From the NCBI RefSeq assembly GCF_000938265.1, contig NZ_JYFC01000003.1, positions 248,001-312,000 of the forward strand: a DNA stretch of 64,000 nt, written 5' to 3'. This document shows positions 16,060 through 25,485 of this stretch, piece after piece. The stretch's first letter is position 1. Each line of letters begins with the position of its first letter. Made by a program: the position numbers and the translations under genes. The notes under the pieces were generated by a model. It worked only from the letters and a program-made list of their open reading frames with translations. It was not told the DNA's origin and ran no database searches. This DNA is from Agreia bicolorata (GTDB lineage Bacteria; Actinomycetota; Actinomycetes; Actinomycetales; Microbacteriaceae).

Positions 16060-17067
16060 ATGAGCCAGGAATTCACGCGGGGCGCCACGCTCAAAGACGT
16101 GGCCGAGAAGGCCGCCGTCAGCATCTCGACCGCGTCTCGGTTGCTCGACGACCGGCATGCCTCGAAGACCACGGAGACGGCACGTCGTGTGCGCGAAGCC
16201 GCCGCCCTGCTCGGATACCGCCGCGACTACGCAGCCTCCAGCCTCCGCCGCACCGGCACCAGCACCATCGGCGTTCTCGTACCCCGACTCTCGGATGCGG
16301 TCATGGGCATCTTCTACGAGGAGATCGCCCGGGAGTGCGAGCGCCGCGACCTCTCGGCCCTCGTCGCGACAACCGGCGACGATCCTCACCGCTTGCGGCT
16401 GGCCGCCCAGTCGCTACTCTCCCGCAAGGTCGATGGCCTGGTGCTCACCACGGCGCGAACCGATGACGACTTCATCGCCGAACTGCGCTCGGCCGGCGTG
16501 CCCCACGTTCTGGCACTGCGCACCGACGGCATCAGCCCAAGCGCCACAACAGACGACGAGCTCGGCGGATACCTGGCCATCCGGCATCTGGCCGACCTCG
16601 GTCATCGCCGTGTGGGCATCGTGGCCGGGCCCACCTACGCCTCGAGCGCGACGATGCGCCTCGCCGGGGCACGGCGCGGAATGCTCGAGTCGGGGCTCGA
16701 CATCGACGAGGAGCTCTTCGCCGGCAATGGATTCTCGGTGGAGGCAGGCGAGGAGGCAGCGGGCCGGCTGCTCGGGCTGCCTCGTCCGCCAACCGCTTTG
16801 TTCGCGTTCACCGACCACTCGGCCATCGGCGCGATGACTGCTGCAGCCCGCCGCGGTCTGAACACGCCGGGCGACGTGTCGATTGTGGGCTACAACGATA
16901 TTCCGCTCGCACGCCACCTGCCCACGTCTCTCAGCAGCGTGCGCGTTTCACTCGATCTCATCGCACAGGGCGCGGTCCGTCTGCTGCTCGACGCAGAAGA
17001 GGGGTCGCGGGTATTCCCGCCCACGATGATCCCCCGCCAATCAAGCGCGCGCATCCGACCGGTCTAA
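16060..17067 (+). CDS. LacI-family transcriptional repressor
   Basis: 335 residues. The N-terminal HTH is TLKDVAEKAAVSISTASRLL (residues about 10-29) with the hinge segment ending AASLRRTGTSTIGVLVPRL. The remainder is a periplasmic-binding-like sugar domain (HLADLGHRRVGIVAGP, VSIVGYNDIPLARHL). It is divergent from the lyase gene with the operator in between and probably represses the lyase and Nramp-like genes and itself. AGGA lies 7 nt before the ATG. The effector is presumably the lyase substrate or a relative. Confidence 0.92.
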   Translation: MSQEFTRGATLKDVAEKAAVSISTASRLLDDRHASKTTETARRVREAAALLGYRRDYAASSLRRTGTSTIGVLVPRLSDAVMGIFYEEIARECERRDLSALVATTGDDPHRLRLAAQSLLSRKVDGLVLTTARTDDDFIAELRSAGVPHVLALRTDGISPSATTDDELGGYLAIRHLADLGHRRVGIVAGPTYASSATMRLAGARRGMLESGLDIDEELFAGNGFSVEAGEEAAGRLLGLPRPPTALFAFTDHSAIGAMTAAARRGLNTPGDVSIVGYNDIPLARHLPTSLSSVRVSLDLIAQGAVRLLLDAEEGSRVFPPTMIPRQSSARIRPV

Positions 17068-17152
17068 CCCGCCGAGGTCGATCACTGTGCGATGGCTCGC
17101 GCGGGCCTCGAGGAGCTACGGTGCGCCTTCGCGTTAGATGCGGAGTGAGATG

Positions 17153-18373
17153 ATGAGCCACATGAATCGCCCCGGGGAGAGCCTCACGTCGAGCGATGTG
17201 CGTGACCACAACCTCGGGCTCGTCCTCGCCTCGCTCGAGAAGGTGGGATCGGCGTCTCGCACGGAGCTTGCCGAGACGACGGGGCTCGTGCGCGGGGCGG
17301 TTACCGCGCTCGTCGCCGAATTGATCGAGCTTGGTCTCGTACGAACGTCGTCCGTCGCATCGCAGCTCGTCGAGGCAACACCCGCCCCCCGGGTCGGAGC
17401 TGGGCGCCCACAGGAGAAGCTGGAGCTCGACGGTTCGCGGCTTGCTCTCCTCGGCCTGCAGTTCACGTCCGACAGGATCCATCTGCATGTCGTGGATCTT
17501 GCAGGTCGCAGCCTGCTCCGACGAGACCTCGCATTCAGAGCGCCCTATGGTGACCCCGGAGCACTGGTGACCACTCTCGTGGAGCAGATCGAGGAGGCCT
17601 ATGCCGCGGCGATCGTCGGCTCGCCGACCATCATCCAGTGGGTCTTCGCGGTGCCGGCTCCCGTCCTGACGTCGACGGGAGTGATCCCTATCGCGATCGA
17701 TTTCGGGTGGCGCGATGTGGACTTTGCAGCACTGATTTCCGACCGGATCGAGGTGCCGCGCCTCGGGATACGTGTCGTCAATGATGCGAACGCCGCGACG
17801 TACGGCGAATTCAATTCTTTGTGGCGCAACCCGAATACGGCAGGGGTCACCGATGTGATCTATCTCAAGTCGGATATCGGCATCGGGGGAGGCGCGATCG
17901 TGGCCGGATCGGTTCTTTTGGGGGCGAACGGCTTCGCGTTCGAACCGGGTCATGTCTCGGTCGTGCCGGATGGCGTGGAGTGTGAGTGCGGCAGGCGTGG
18001 ATGCCTCGTGACCGTCGCCGGCCCGGAGCGAATCGTCAGCCTCGCGGGGCTGGACACGTACGCCGCGGCCAACGGTCTCGAGGCAGCGTTGCAGGAGGTT
18101 GTGCGCCGATTCCGCGCCTCTGAGTCGACAGCCGTCGCCGCGATAGAAGAGGCGCTCAAGTGGTTGCGCCTGGTCCTCGAGAACCTGGTCATGCTGTTCG
18201 AGCCGCAGTACATCGTTCTCGGCGGCTACCTCGCCGAGCTGGTCGACGAGTTCTCCGAATTTCCCGTGCCGATGAGCGCTGCGTCGTTAGGCGCGCTCGG
18301 CGCGCTCGACGGAGCGATTCTCCAAGCCAGGCATTCCCTCCTTTCCTCACCTGGACCGCTTCGCGCGGCCTGA
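17153..18373 (+). CDS. ROK-family transcriptional regulator (NagC/XylR type)
   Basis: About 406 residues from the ATG at 17153, preceded by GGAG; ATGs at 17138, 17150 and 17162 are also in frame. A winged helix (SRTELAETTGLVRGAVTALV) leads into a ROK sugar-kinase-like domain: VVNDANAATYGEF, SDIGIGGGAIVAG, and the zinc cluster ECECGRRGCL. The Glu that usually ends the zinc motif is missing (CLVTVAG). It is followed by an MFS-esterase-MFS operon with an operator-like repeat at its promoter, so it likely controls uptake and hydrolysis of a glycoside or ester. Confidence 0.9.
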   Translation: MSHMNRPGESLTSSDVRDHNLGLVLASLEKVGSASRTELAETTGLVRGAVTALVAELIELGLVRTSSVASQLVEATPAPRVGAGRPQEKLELDGSRLALLGLQFTSDRIHLHVVDLAGRSLLRRDLAFRAPYGDPGALVTTLVEQIEEAYAAAIVGSPTIIQWVFAVPAPVLTSTGVIPIAIDFGWRDVDFAALISDRIEVPRLGIRVVNDANAATYGEFNSLWRNPNTAGVTDVIYLKSDIGIGGGAIVAGSVLLGANGFAFEPGHVSVVPDGVECECGRRGCLVTVAGPERIVSLAGLDTYAAANGLEAALQEVVRRFRASESTAVAAIEEALKWLRLVLENLVMLFEPQYIVLGGYLAELVDEFSEFPVPMSAASLGALGALDGAILQARHSLLSSPGPLRAA

Positions 18374-18383
18374 TTCAGATAAT

Positions 18384-18423
18384 TACTTCGTGGGTTGAAG
18401 TATTGAGGATGCTCCTCTAGAGT
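18384..18423 (+). promoter_or_regulatory. Promoter with overlapping ROK-operator candidate
   Basis: An inverted repeat TACTTC-N7-GAAGTA (18384-18402) overlaps a -35 box TTGAAG (18395-18400), which is followed by 17 bp and TAGAGT (18418-18423). The arrangement fits repression of the MFS-esterase-MFS operon by the upstream ROK protein. Confidence 0.6.
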
Positions 18424-18474
18424 TGCGTCACGACGCCGGGGTCGGTGTCGGTCTTTGCGCTCAAGGAGGAGCTC

Positions 18475-19815
18475 ATGTCACATCCTGTCGACGACACAAA
18501 TCAGCCCGTTCCGTTCGCGACACCCGACGGAAAGACCGTCTACTCTGTCTCGGACGAGGCGCCGTTCACTGAATCGACCGGCATCTCACAGGGCGTCACC
18601 GGAGCGGCGCGAAGCCGTCTCGTGGCGTCCATGCTGGTGGGGAACATCTTCCTCTTCGCCACCTACGCGGGTGTGATCGTCATTCTGCTCCCGCAGCAGA
18701 TGGCCGATCTCGATCCCGTGAACAAGGTCGCGAACCTTGCTATCGTCACGGCGACATCGTCGTTCTTCACTCTCTTCGCGCAGCCTCTGGTGGGGGCATT
18801 CTCCGACCGCACACGTACTCGTCTCGGCCGGCGCGCTCCGTGGTTACTCGTGGGCGGTGTCGGTGGCGGTGTGCTCACGATCGTGCTCCAGTTCGCCCCC
18901 GGTGTCTTCTGGGTGACTGGCGTCTGGGTTCTGGCGCAGGTGCTGCTCAACGCCTTCCAGGGGCCGCTCTCGGCCATCATTGCCGACCGGATCGCATCTG
19001 ACGGGCGCGCGACGGCGTCTGCCTTCGCCGGAGTCGGTACAGCGGTCGGCGGAACTCTCGGAATCATCGTCGCTGGCCAGCTGCTGGCGTTCATCGGAGT
19101 CGGATACTGGATCTTCGGCCTCGGTGTGATCGTCGTGGCTGTCGCCTTCGTTCTCGTCAACCGAGACCGCTCGTCGTTGTCGCTGCCTGTCTCGCCGTTT
19201 CGGTGGGGTGCGTTCGCCAAGAGTTTCTGGGTGAGCCCGCGTAAGCACCCGGACTACGCGTGGGCCTTCGCTGGTCGATTCGTGATGATCCTCGGCTACC
19301 AGGGTGTGCAGGCCTACCAGTTCTACATCCTCACCGACCACCTCGGCCTCGCACCGCAGGAGGCGGGCGGCGTCGCGGGCATCCTGTCGATCTGCTCGAT
19401 GATCACGCTCGTCGTCGGCACGCTTGTGTTCGGTCGGCTGTCGGACAAGCTCAGTCGTCGAAAGGTGTTCGTCTTCGCCGCGAGCGTCATCATGGCGCTC
19501 GGTATCGCGATCCCGCTCTTCGTTCCGACCGTTCCGGCGATGATCGCCTACTCGCTCATCGTCGGAATCGGCTACGGCGCCTATCTCGCCGTCGATGTCG
19601 CGCTGATGATCGACGTCCTCCCCTCCGCCGGTGACGCGGGAAAGGACCTGGGAACATTGAACGTGGCGACCAACATCCCGCAGGCGATCACCCCGGTTGT
19701 CGCTGCGACCCTGCTGTCGCTGACCGGCGGCAACTATGGCGCGATCTTCGGCTTCGCCGCCGCAATGGTCCTGCTCTCCTCGTTCCTCGTCTTCCCGATC
19801 CGCTCGGTCAAGTAA
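18475..19815 (+). CDS. MFS sugar transporter (GPH/SLC45-like)
   Basis: 446 residues with about 12 membrane helices. The start at 18475 follows an excellent ribosome-binding site (AAGGAGGAG); an upstream start at 18445 is rejected. The loop after helix 2-3 reads GAFSDRTRTRLGRRAPWLL, the RxGRRxP signature of glycoside/disaccharide cation symporters. The second-half loop is FGRLSDKLSRRKVF. It is first in the operon with a carboxylesterase and a second MFS, under the ROK-type operator. Confidence 0.9.
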   Translation: MSHPVDDTNQPVPFATPDGKTVYSVSDEAPFTESTGISQGVTGAARSRLVASMLVGNIFLFATYAGVIVILLPQQMADLDPVNKVANLAIVTATSSFFTLFAQPLVGAFSDRTRTRLGRRAPWLLVGGVGGGVLTIVLQFAPGVFWVTGVWVLAQVLLNAFQGPLSAIIADRIASDGRATASAFAGVGTAVGGTLGIIVAGQLLAFIGVGYWIFGLGVIVVAVAFVLVNRDRSSLSLPVSPFRWGAFAKSFWVSPRKHPDYAWAFAGRFVMILGYQGVQAYQFYILTDHLGLAPQEAGGVAGILSICSMITLVVGTLVFGRLSDKLSRRKVFVFAASVIMALGIAIPLFVPTVPAMIAYSLIVGIGYGAYLAVDVALMIDVLPSAGDAGKDLGTLNVATNIPQAITPVVAATLLSLTGGNYGAIFGFAAAMVLLSSFLVFPIRSVK

Positions 19816-19844
19816 CACGACCGCCGAAACCTCAAAGGACATCC

Positions 19845-21353
19845 ATGAACGCCACGTCATCCCCCATCGACCCCGTAAACACAACGGGCGGCGCAGTCTC
19901 AGGGATTCCTCACCCGCACGGCACTGCCTACCTCTCGATCCCCTTCGCCGCGCCACCGGTCGGAGCGAACCGTTTCCTCGCCCCTCAGCCACACGCTCCC
20001 TGGTCGGGAGTCCGGACCTGCGACTCCTATGGAGCGACTCCACAGCGACGTCCGTTCGGCGCGGTCACGACGATTCCCGAGCCCTCGATCCCGGGAGACG
20101 ACACCCTCAGCCTGTCGGTGTTCACTCCGGCAGCTGGAGAGCCGGATGCAGGCCTACCCGTGCTCGTGTGGATACACGGCGGAGGATACTTCGCAGGCTC
20201 GCCGGCAAGCCCGTGGTATGACGGTCGATCATTCGCCCGCGACGGAGTGGTCACGGTCGTGATCTCCTACCGCCTCGGATTCGACGGGTTCGGATGGATC
20301 GATGGCGCACCGCTGAACCGCGGTGTACTCGACCAGATTGCCGCATTGGAATGGGTGCGCGACAACATCAGCGGTTTCGGCGGCGACCCGGCGCGAGTCA
20401 CGATCGCCGGGCAGTCGGCCGGCGGGGGAAGCGTGCTGACCCTGCTCGCATCGCCGGCGGCCGAGGGGCTCTTCAGCGCCGCCATCTCGCATTCGGGCGC
20501 CGTCGGCTCCCTTGCCGCGCCGGAGGCCGAGGCCATCGGCAGGCGCTTCGCCGAGAAACTCGGAATCGAGCCGACGATCGCCGGATGGCGATCCGTCGAC
20601 GAGACGCGGATCCTCGATTCACAGGACGAGTTCAATCAGATTCCGGATGCCGCGGGATGGACATCGACGCCGGCCGAGCTCATCGCCGCCGTGCGGGCTC
20701 ATCCCATCGAATCCATGGGGCTCGCGTTCGCGCCGGTCATCGACGAGCAGACGGTCAGGGCACCCTCCAAGACGATCACGGGCGGGCAGAGCGCACACAT
20801 ACCGCTCCTCCTCGGGGCCGCTCGAGACGAGTTCACCTTCGAGATCCCCGGATCCGCCACCCTCGAGACCGCCATCGCTGATCTCACTCGTGCGGGGATC
20901 GGAGAGAACGAGATCGCGCAATACCGGCGGGAAGTCGAGCGAATCGGCTCGCAGTTCGCAACGAGTCAGCTCGTCAGCGAGCAAATGTTCCGCGCGCCAG
21001 CTGCCGAGATCGCTTCGCTGCGCGCGGTACACGGCGCCGGTGAGCGAACATGGCTCTACGACTTCGCGCATCCGTCTGCCGTCAGCGGCCTTGCTTCGCA
21101 CTGTCATGAGCTGCCTTTCGCCTGGGATCTCCTGGATGCGGAGGGGGTCTCAGACGTTCTCGGCGACGCGCCGCAAACACTCGCCAACGAGGTTCACGCC
21201 GTATGGGTGCGGTTCATCACCCACGGCACGACGGAGTGGGCACCAGTCGCCGACCACGTCGCCGGAGCCCGGGTGTTTGGCGCCGACGGAGGCTATGACC
21301 GCAACGCCTACGCTTTCGAACGCGCTCTGGGGCGGTATAGCATCAACTCGTGA
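19845..21353 (+). CDS. Type B carboxylesterase
   Basis: 502 residues, the full type B length. Oxyanion-hole motif VLVWIHGGGYFAGSP, nucleophile elbow GQSAGGGSVL (Ser about residue 191), and a catalytic His region SHCHELPFAWDLL. There is no signal peptide, so it hydrolyses an imported ester in the cytoplasm. It lies 29 nt after the MFS gene and its stop overlaps the next MFS start (GTGA). AAGGA precedes the ATG. The substrate might be an acylated sugar, given the ROK regulator and GPH-type transporter, but this is inference. Confidence 0.9.
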   Translation: MNATSSPIDPVNTTGGAVSGIPHPHGTAYLSIPFAAPPVGANRFLAPQPHAPWSGVRTCDSYGATPQRRPFGAVTTIPEPSIPGDDTLSLSVFTPAAGEPDAGLPVLVWIHGGGYFAGSPASPWYDGRSFARDGVVTVVISYRLGFDGFGWIDGAPLNRGVLDQIAALEWVRDNISGFGGDPARVTIAGQSAGGGSVLTLLASPAAEGLFSAAISHSGAVGSLAAPEAEAIGRRFAEKLGIEPTIAGWRSVDETRILDSQDEFNQIPDAAGWTSTPAELIAAVRAHPIESMGLAFAPVIDEQTVRAPSKTITGGQSAHIPLLLGAARDEFTFEIPGSATLETAIADLTRAGIGENEIAQYRREVERIGSQFATSQLVSEQMFRAPAAEIASLRAVHGAGERTWLYDFAHPSAVSGLASHCHELPFAWDLLDAEGVSDVLGDAPQTLANEVHAVWVRFITHGTTEWAPVADHVAGARVFGADGGYDRNAYAFERALGRYSINS

Positions 21354-22642
21354 AGCACAGCCACGTGCGCGCGATTCTCGCAGGGTCGGTGCCGAATCTG
21401 GCGCAGTGGTTCAATCTGTATTTGTACGCAACCTTCGCGCCGTACTTCCGAACAGAGTTCTTCGATGCCGACTCGCCGAATTCGCTCATCTATGTGTACG
21501 GCCTCTTCGCGCTGACCTTCGTCGTACGCCCATTCGGCTCGTGGCTGTTCGGCAGGCTCGCTGACTCGAAGGGCCGACAGCTGGCACTGATCGTGGCAGT
21601 CACAACGATGTCGGCCGGATCGATCGCGCTGGCGCTGACTCCGACGGCGCACGCGATCGGCCCCTGGGCGGCCGTGATCCTCACGGGCGTGAGCATCCTG
21701 CAAGGCATCGCGACGGGCGGCGAGTACGGAGCCGCCACCGTACTTCTCTCCGAGGCCGGCACTCGGGGGCATCGCGGGTTCTTCGCGTCCTTTCAGAGCG
21801 CGACGATCGTCGGTGGTCTTGTTCTGGCACAGGCATGCCTGATGGCCCTCGTCATCAGCAGCGACCGGGCGGCGATCTCCGAGTGGGGCTGGCGGGTCGC
21901 GTTCGCCGCGGGAGGAGCGGCGGGCCTGGCATCCTTGTGGTGGGCACGTGGGCTCACACACGCGGAGCCGGCGGCGAGAGCTCGACAGGCAGACCGGGCC
22001 TCGACGCTGGCGGCGCTGTTTCGCCAGCACTGGCGCCCACTCGTCTGGGTGTTCCTCCTTACTGCGGGAGGAAGCGCTGCGTTCTACACCTACACGGTCA
22101 CAGCCCCGCTGATCATCCGTGAGACATTCTTCGCGAAAGACGGGGCCAAGGGCGAGCTCACCGCAACCGCCGTCGTGCTCGCCGCGTTCATCGTGCTGAT
22201 GCTGCTTCAACCGGTGGGCGGCGCTCTGAGCGATCGGATCGGTCGGAAGCCTCTGCTTATCGCATTCGGAGCGCTGGGAATGGTGTCGACCGGAGTGCTC
22301 CTCCTGGTGGCCAGAAGCGTGACGTCTGCGGTGGCGATCTTCGGCACCCTCGCGATCGCGTTCGTCGTGCTCACGTGCTACCTGTCGGTCAGCGGGATCG
22401 CGAAGGCAGAAGTCTTTCCCGCACCTATTCGGTCTCTGGGCGTCGGCTTCGGCTACGCCGTAGCGAACTCCATCTTCGGCGGCACGGCTCCACTGGTGTA
22501 TCACGCGACAACCGCTGACGACAGCGCGGGATTCATCGTCTATATGACCGCGTTGGTCGCCGTGAGCCTCTGCGCCGCGATATGGATGCGAGGTGGCGTG
22601 GCCACCCCGCTCGACGCGTCGGACAAGCCGGCAGAGCACTAG
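21350..22642 (+). CDS. MFS transporter (metabolite:H+ symporter family)
   Basis: 430 residues starting at a GTG that overlaps the esterase stop. Helix 1 NLAQWFNLYLYATFAPYF and the loop RPFGSWLFGRLADSKGRQLA match the MHS/KgtP-type symporters of organic acids; the TGGEYGAATVLLSEAG block is typical of that group. It may take up or export the acid part released by the esterase, while the first MFS handles the sugar part. Inference only. Confidence 0.88.
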   Translation: MKHSHVRAILAGSVPNLAQWFNLYLYATFAPYFRTEFFDADSPNSLIYVYGLFALTFVVRPFGSWLFGRLADSKGRQLALIVAVTTMSAGSIALALTPTAHAIGPWAAVILTGVSILQGIATGGEYGAATVLLSEAGTRGHRGFFASFQSATIVGGLVLAQACLMALVISSDRAAISEWGWRVAFAAGGAAGLASLWWARGLTHAEPAARARQADRASTLAALFRQHWRPLVWVFLLTAGGSAAFYTYTVTAPLIIRETFFAKDGAKGELTATAVVLAAFIVLMLLQPVGGALSDRIGRKPLLIAFGALGMVSTGVLLLVARSVTSAVAIFGTLAIAFVVLTCYLSVSGIAKAEVFPAPIRSLGVGFGYAVANSIFGGTAPLVYHATTADDSAGFIVYMTALVAVSLCAAIWMRGGVATPLDASDKPAEH

Positions 22643-22645
22643 GGT
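22640..22645 (+). promoter_or_regulatory. -10 box (TAGGGT), leaderless-type, starting in a stop codon
   Basis: The TAG is the stop codon of the MFS gene. The box ends 7 nt before the ATG at 22653, which has no Shine-Dalgarno sequence. Confidence 0.45.
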
Positions 22646-22652
22646 CGATGGC

Positions 22653-23414
22653 ATGACCGAGCTGGGCGCCGTCAGATACAGCGGCCGGGCAAAGTGGACG
22701 GCGGTGCTGCTCAACCTCCTCCCCGTTCCGCTCGGCGGCGCCCTCGCGGCAGTGGTCTTCACCCAGATTCCGTCCGATGTGTACCCGATGCAGGCGTTGG
22801 CTTGGTACACCATTTGGGCCATGCTTCTCAGCGTGGGATTGGCCATTGCCCTCGCCATTACCCGTCAGATGCCCACTGTCGAACGGGGAATAGTCGACGG
22901 CTCCCCCGCACAGGGCGTCCGGGCCTGGCGCGGCGAACGGCTGTTCGACACCGGCTTCGACCTCGGACTCGGCGGCGTCGCGGCCGTACTCACCGCGATG
23001 GGCCTCGTCGCCGGCGGCGAATGGGTCGTGCCTAGCCTGCTGGTCGCCGCCGTCGGTGCCTGGTTCGCCGTTCGAGCCGTCCTCTCCACGGTCGGACCGC
23101 GACGCGAGGAGGCGCTCTGGCTCACCGACGACCGCCTCGTGCATTACAGCAAGAGAGGGCGCGAGTCGTGCGAGCGCGGCCAGATTCAACTGGTGAGGGC
23201 CATGAACGACATGGTCATGATTCTCGTAGACGGTCCGATCGACAGACACCTGGTTCCGCTTCCGTGGCGCCTTCGCCGCCCTGCGCACAAACTCAGAGAA
23301 CACACGATGTGGTTTCGCATCGAGCACGTCGGTCACTCGGCCGACCAACTCGCCACGTGGCTGCAGACAGAACTCGGAATCGACGCCCACGGTCTACCTA
23401 CTCGCACACGGTGA
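22653..23414 (+). CDS. Uncharacterised membrane protein, 253 aa
   Basis: Not recognised. Four hydrophobic segments fall at roughly residues 15-35, 45-70, 105-125 and 130-150. They are followed by a soluble C-terminal domain of about 95 residues rich in Arg/His (EEALWLTDDRLVHYSKRG, DRHLVPLPWRLRRPAHKL), which resembles the PH-like tails of some actinobacterial membrane proteins. The ATG at 22653 is preferred over 22593 because of the leaderless -10 and because the longer form adds an Arg-rich tail inside the MFS gene. A short hairpin overlaps its stop. Confidence 0.65.
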   Translation: MTELGAVRYSGRAKWTAVLLNLLPVPLGGALAAVVFTQIPSDVYPMQALAWYTIWAMLLSVGLAIALAITRQMPTVERGIVDGSPAQGVRAWRGERLFDTGFDLGLGGVAAVLTAMGLVAGGEWVVPSLLVAAVGAWFAVRAVLSTVGPRREEALWLTDDRLVHYSKRGRESCERGQIQLVRAMNDMVMILVDGPIDRHLVPLPWRLRRPAHKLREHTMWFRIEHVGHSADQLATWLQTELGIDAHGLPTRTR

Positions 23415-23430
23415 CCCCCATCGGGGGCAC
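23411..23430 (+). terminator. Short GC hairpin at gene end
   Basis: CCCCC-ATC-GGGGG with flanking GTG/CAC complementarity forms a compact hairpin over the stop codon at 23412-23414. There is no T-tract. Confidence 0.45.
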
Positions 23431-23563
23431 GCGGTGTCGCACGGGGTGCATACAGTAGATGAGGGCGCAAAGGAATCCGATAGCGCCTCCGCGACGAAGT
23501 ACTTAGAGTGACGACACCTGTCGTTCGCCCGCAGTGTCTCTCGAATTCAGGAGTCTTCCCCTC

Positions 23564-24220
23564 ATGCTCACCATCGCAGTCATCGCCAAGGAGTGCATTC
23601 CGGGGCGGGTAAAGACGCGCCTGCACCCGCCGTTCTCACTCACAGAGGCCGCGGAGATCGCATCCGCGAGCCTGGGTGACACGCTCGATGTCGTGTCGAC
23701 CATCCCCGCCGACCGGCGCATCCTGTTCTTCGACGGCCAGAACCCGCCCGCCGAGGCCAACGGATTCGAGATTCTGCACCAGAACACCGGCACGCTCGAC
23801 GAGCGCCTCGGCTACCTGTTCGACTCGGTCGACGGCCCGCTGCTGATGATCGGCATGGACACGCCCCAGGTCACCCGCGAGCTGCTCGAGCCCGCGATCA
23901 CTCGCTGGCACGACGACATCGATGCCTGGTTCGGCTTCGCCAGCGACGGCGGATTCTGGGCCCTCGGAATGCGCGAGCCGAACGGTGACCTCATTCGCGG
24001 CGTCGCCATGTCGGAGGCCGAAACGGGCCGCGACCAGTTGGAACGCCTGCTCGAGGCCGACCTGCGCGTCAAGCTGCTCGCCGAGATCAACGATGTCGAC
24101 TCCATCGACGACGCCCGCGAGGTTGCCTCGATCGCTCCAGACGGGCGCTTCGCCGAGGTCTTCGACCGGGTCAGCCTTCGCGCCGGCGTGCGCGAGCCAC
24201 TGCTCGACCGACGGGCCTGA
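23564..24220 (+). CDS. DUF2064 (TIGR04282-type) GT-A-fold protein
   Basis: 218 residues from the ATG at 23564, with AGGAG 10 nt upstream. Family marks are AVIAKECIPGRVKTRLHPPF at the N-terminus, then ADRRILFFDGQNP and LLMIGMDTPQVT, and FASDGGFWALGM. DUF2064 proteins are nucleotidyl/glycosyltransferase-like and often sit next to GT2, epimerase and molybdopterin oxidoreductase genes. Here the oxidoreductase follows after 26 nt, while a GT2-epimerase pair lies 10 kb away. Substrate unknown. Confidence 0.82.
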   Translation: MLTIAVIAKECIPGRVKTRLHPPFSLTEAAEIASASLGDTLDVVSTIPADRRILFFDGQNPPAEANGFEILHQNTGTLDERLGYLFDSVDGPLLMIGMDTPQVTRELLEPAITRWHDDIDAWFGFASDGGFWALGMREPNGDLIRGVAMSEAETGRDQLERLLEADLRVKLLAEINDVDSIDDAREVASIAPDGRFAEVFDRVSLRAGVREPLLDRRA

Positions 24221-24234
24221 GATGTCGACGGGCC

Positions 24235-24240
24235 CAGGGT
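24235..24240 (+). promoter_or_regulatory. Possible -10 box (CAGGGT) at leaderless spacing
   Basis: CAGGGT ends 6 nt before the GTG at 24247 with no Shine-Dalgarno sequence. The first base departs from consensus. Confidence 0.3.
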
Positions 24241-24246
24241 GACACC

Positions 24247-25485
24247 GTGAGACGCCTCCTCGCAGCGACGCAGCAGGCTCTCGCCGCGCCCCCGCGCAAT
24301 CCGCGCATGGCGGTGGTCATCGGCCGCCTGCTCGCGATCGCGTTCCTGCTGTGCTTCGGCACCGGCCTCTACAGCCACTTCCTTCAGGAGCCCGAGCCGT
24401 GGATGCGGTTCTCCACGGTGCCCGCGCAGCTGTATCAGGTGACCCAGGGCATCCACATCACCGCCGGAATCGCCTGCTTCCCCCTTATTCTCGGCAAGCT
24501 CTACACGATCTATCCGCAGCTGTTCCAGACACCGCCAGTGAAGGGCCCGCTGCATCTGCTCGAGCGCGCATCCATCGCGCTGTTCGTGGGTGCCTCGCTC
24601 GTGCAGATCACCATCGGCCTGCTGAACACCTACCAGTGGTACCCCTGGAAGTTCGGCTTCCGCGAGGTGCACTGGGCGCTCTCGTTCGTGGTCATCGGTT
24701 CGCTCGCCATCCATATCGCCGTGAAGCTGCCCATGATCGCCCGCTTCTGGACGCGCAATTCCGAGGGCACGCGCGAGTTGCGCGGCGAAGCATCGGATGC
24801 CGCTGCTCCCGTCGCCGAATCGGCGCCGGTCGGCGGCGTCACCGGTCGAATCTTCCGCTGGATCGACGGCGCGCCCGCGCCCGAGCCTGCGGTAAGCCGA
24901 CGTGGATTCATCACCGCCGTCGGCGTATCCACCGCCACCGTCGTGGCGCTCACCGCCGGGCAATCGTTCGCCGCGCTCAGCCCGTTCAACATCTTCGCGC
25001 CGCGCGTCAAGGGAACCGGCCCGAACGCCCTGCCCGTGAACCGCACGGCAGACGCGGCGCAGGTTCTCGACACGGCGGTCTCGCCCGACTGGGCGCTGAC
25101 CATCTCCAACGGCCGCCGCACCGTGACGCTGTCACGTGCCGAGCTGCTAGCACTGCCTCAGACCACCGTCGATCTGCCCATCTCGTGCGTCGAAGGCTGG
25201 AGCCAGATGGCCACCTGGAAGGGCGTGCGTCTGCGCGAGCTGCTCAACAAGGTCGGAGCCGACACCTCGCAGGGCCTCAAGCTCACCAGCCTCGAGAAGA
25301 AGGGCGGCTACCGGGTCACGCAGATGGGCCCGGAGTACGCCTTCGACGCCTCGACCCTCGTCGCGCTCGAGGTCAACGGCGAAACCCTCGATATCGACCA
25401 CGGCTACCCCGCGCGCATGATCGCTCCCGGCAGGCCCGGCGTTCTGCAGACCAAGTGGCTGAGCAAGCTGGAGGTCGAGGCATGA
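24247..25485 (+). CDS. Membrane-anchored molybdopterin-dependent oxidoreductase (sulfite-oxidase fold)
   Basis: 412 residues. The first 180 carry four or five hydrophobic segments with histidines (GIHITAGIACFPLILGK, EVHWALSFVVIGSLAIHIAV), like a cytochrome b561/DUF4405-type membrane domain. A twin-arginine-like stretch VSRRGFITAVGVST follows at about residue 217, then a sulfite-oxidase/YedY-type domain whose molybdenum cysteine is in LPISCVEGWSQMATWKGV (about residue 317). The catalytic domain should face outside. A coupled membrane protein gene follows (ATGA overlap). The electron partner is probably its own haem domain. Confidence 0.88.
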   Translation: MRRLLAATQQALAAPPRNPRMAVVIGRLLAIAFLLCFGTGLYSHFLQEPEPWMRFSTVPAQLYQVTQGIHITAGIACFPLILGKLYTIYPQLFQTPPVKGPLHLLERASIALFVGASLVQITIGLLNTYQWYPWKFGFREVHWALSFVVIGSLAIHIAVKLPMIARFWTRNSEGTRELRGEASDAAAPVAESAPVGGVTGRIFRWIDGAPAPEPAVSRRGFITAVGVSTATVVALTAGQSFAALSPFNIFAPRVKGTGPNALPVNRTADAAQVLDTAVSPDWALTISNGRRTVTLSRAELLALPQTTVDLPISCVEGWSQMATWKGVRLRELLNKVGADTSQGLKLTSLEKKGGYRVTQMGPEYAFDASTLVALEVNGETLDIDHGYPARMIAPGRPGVLQTKWLSKLEVEA

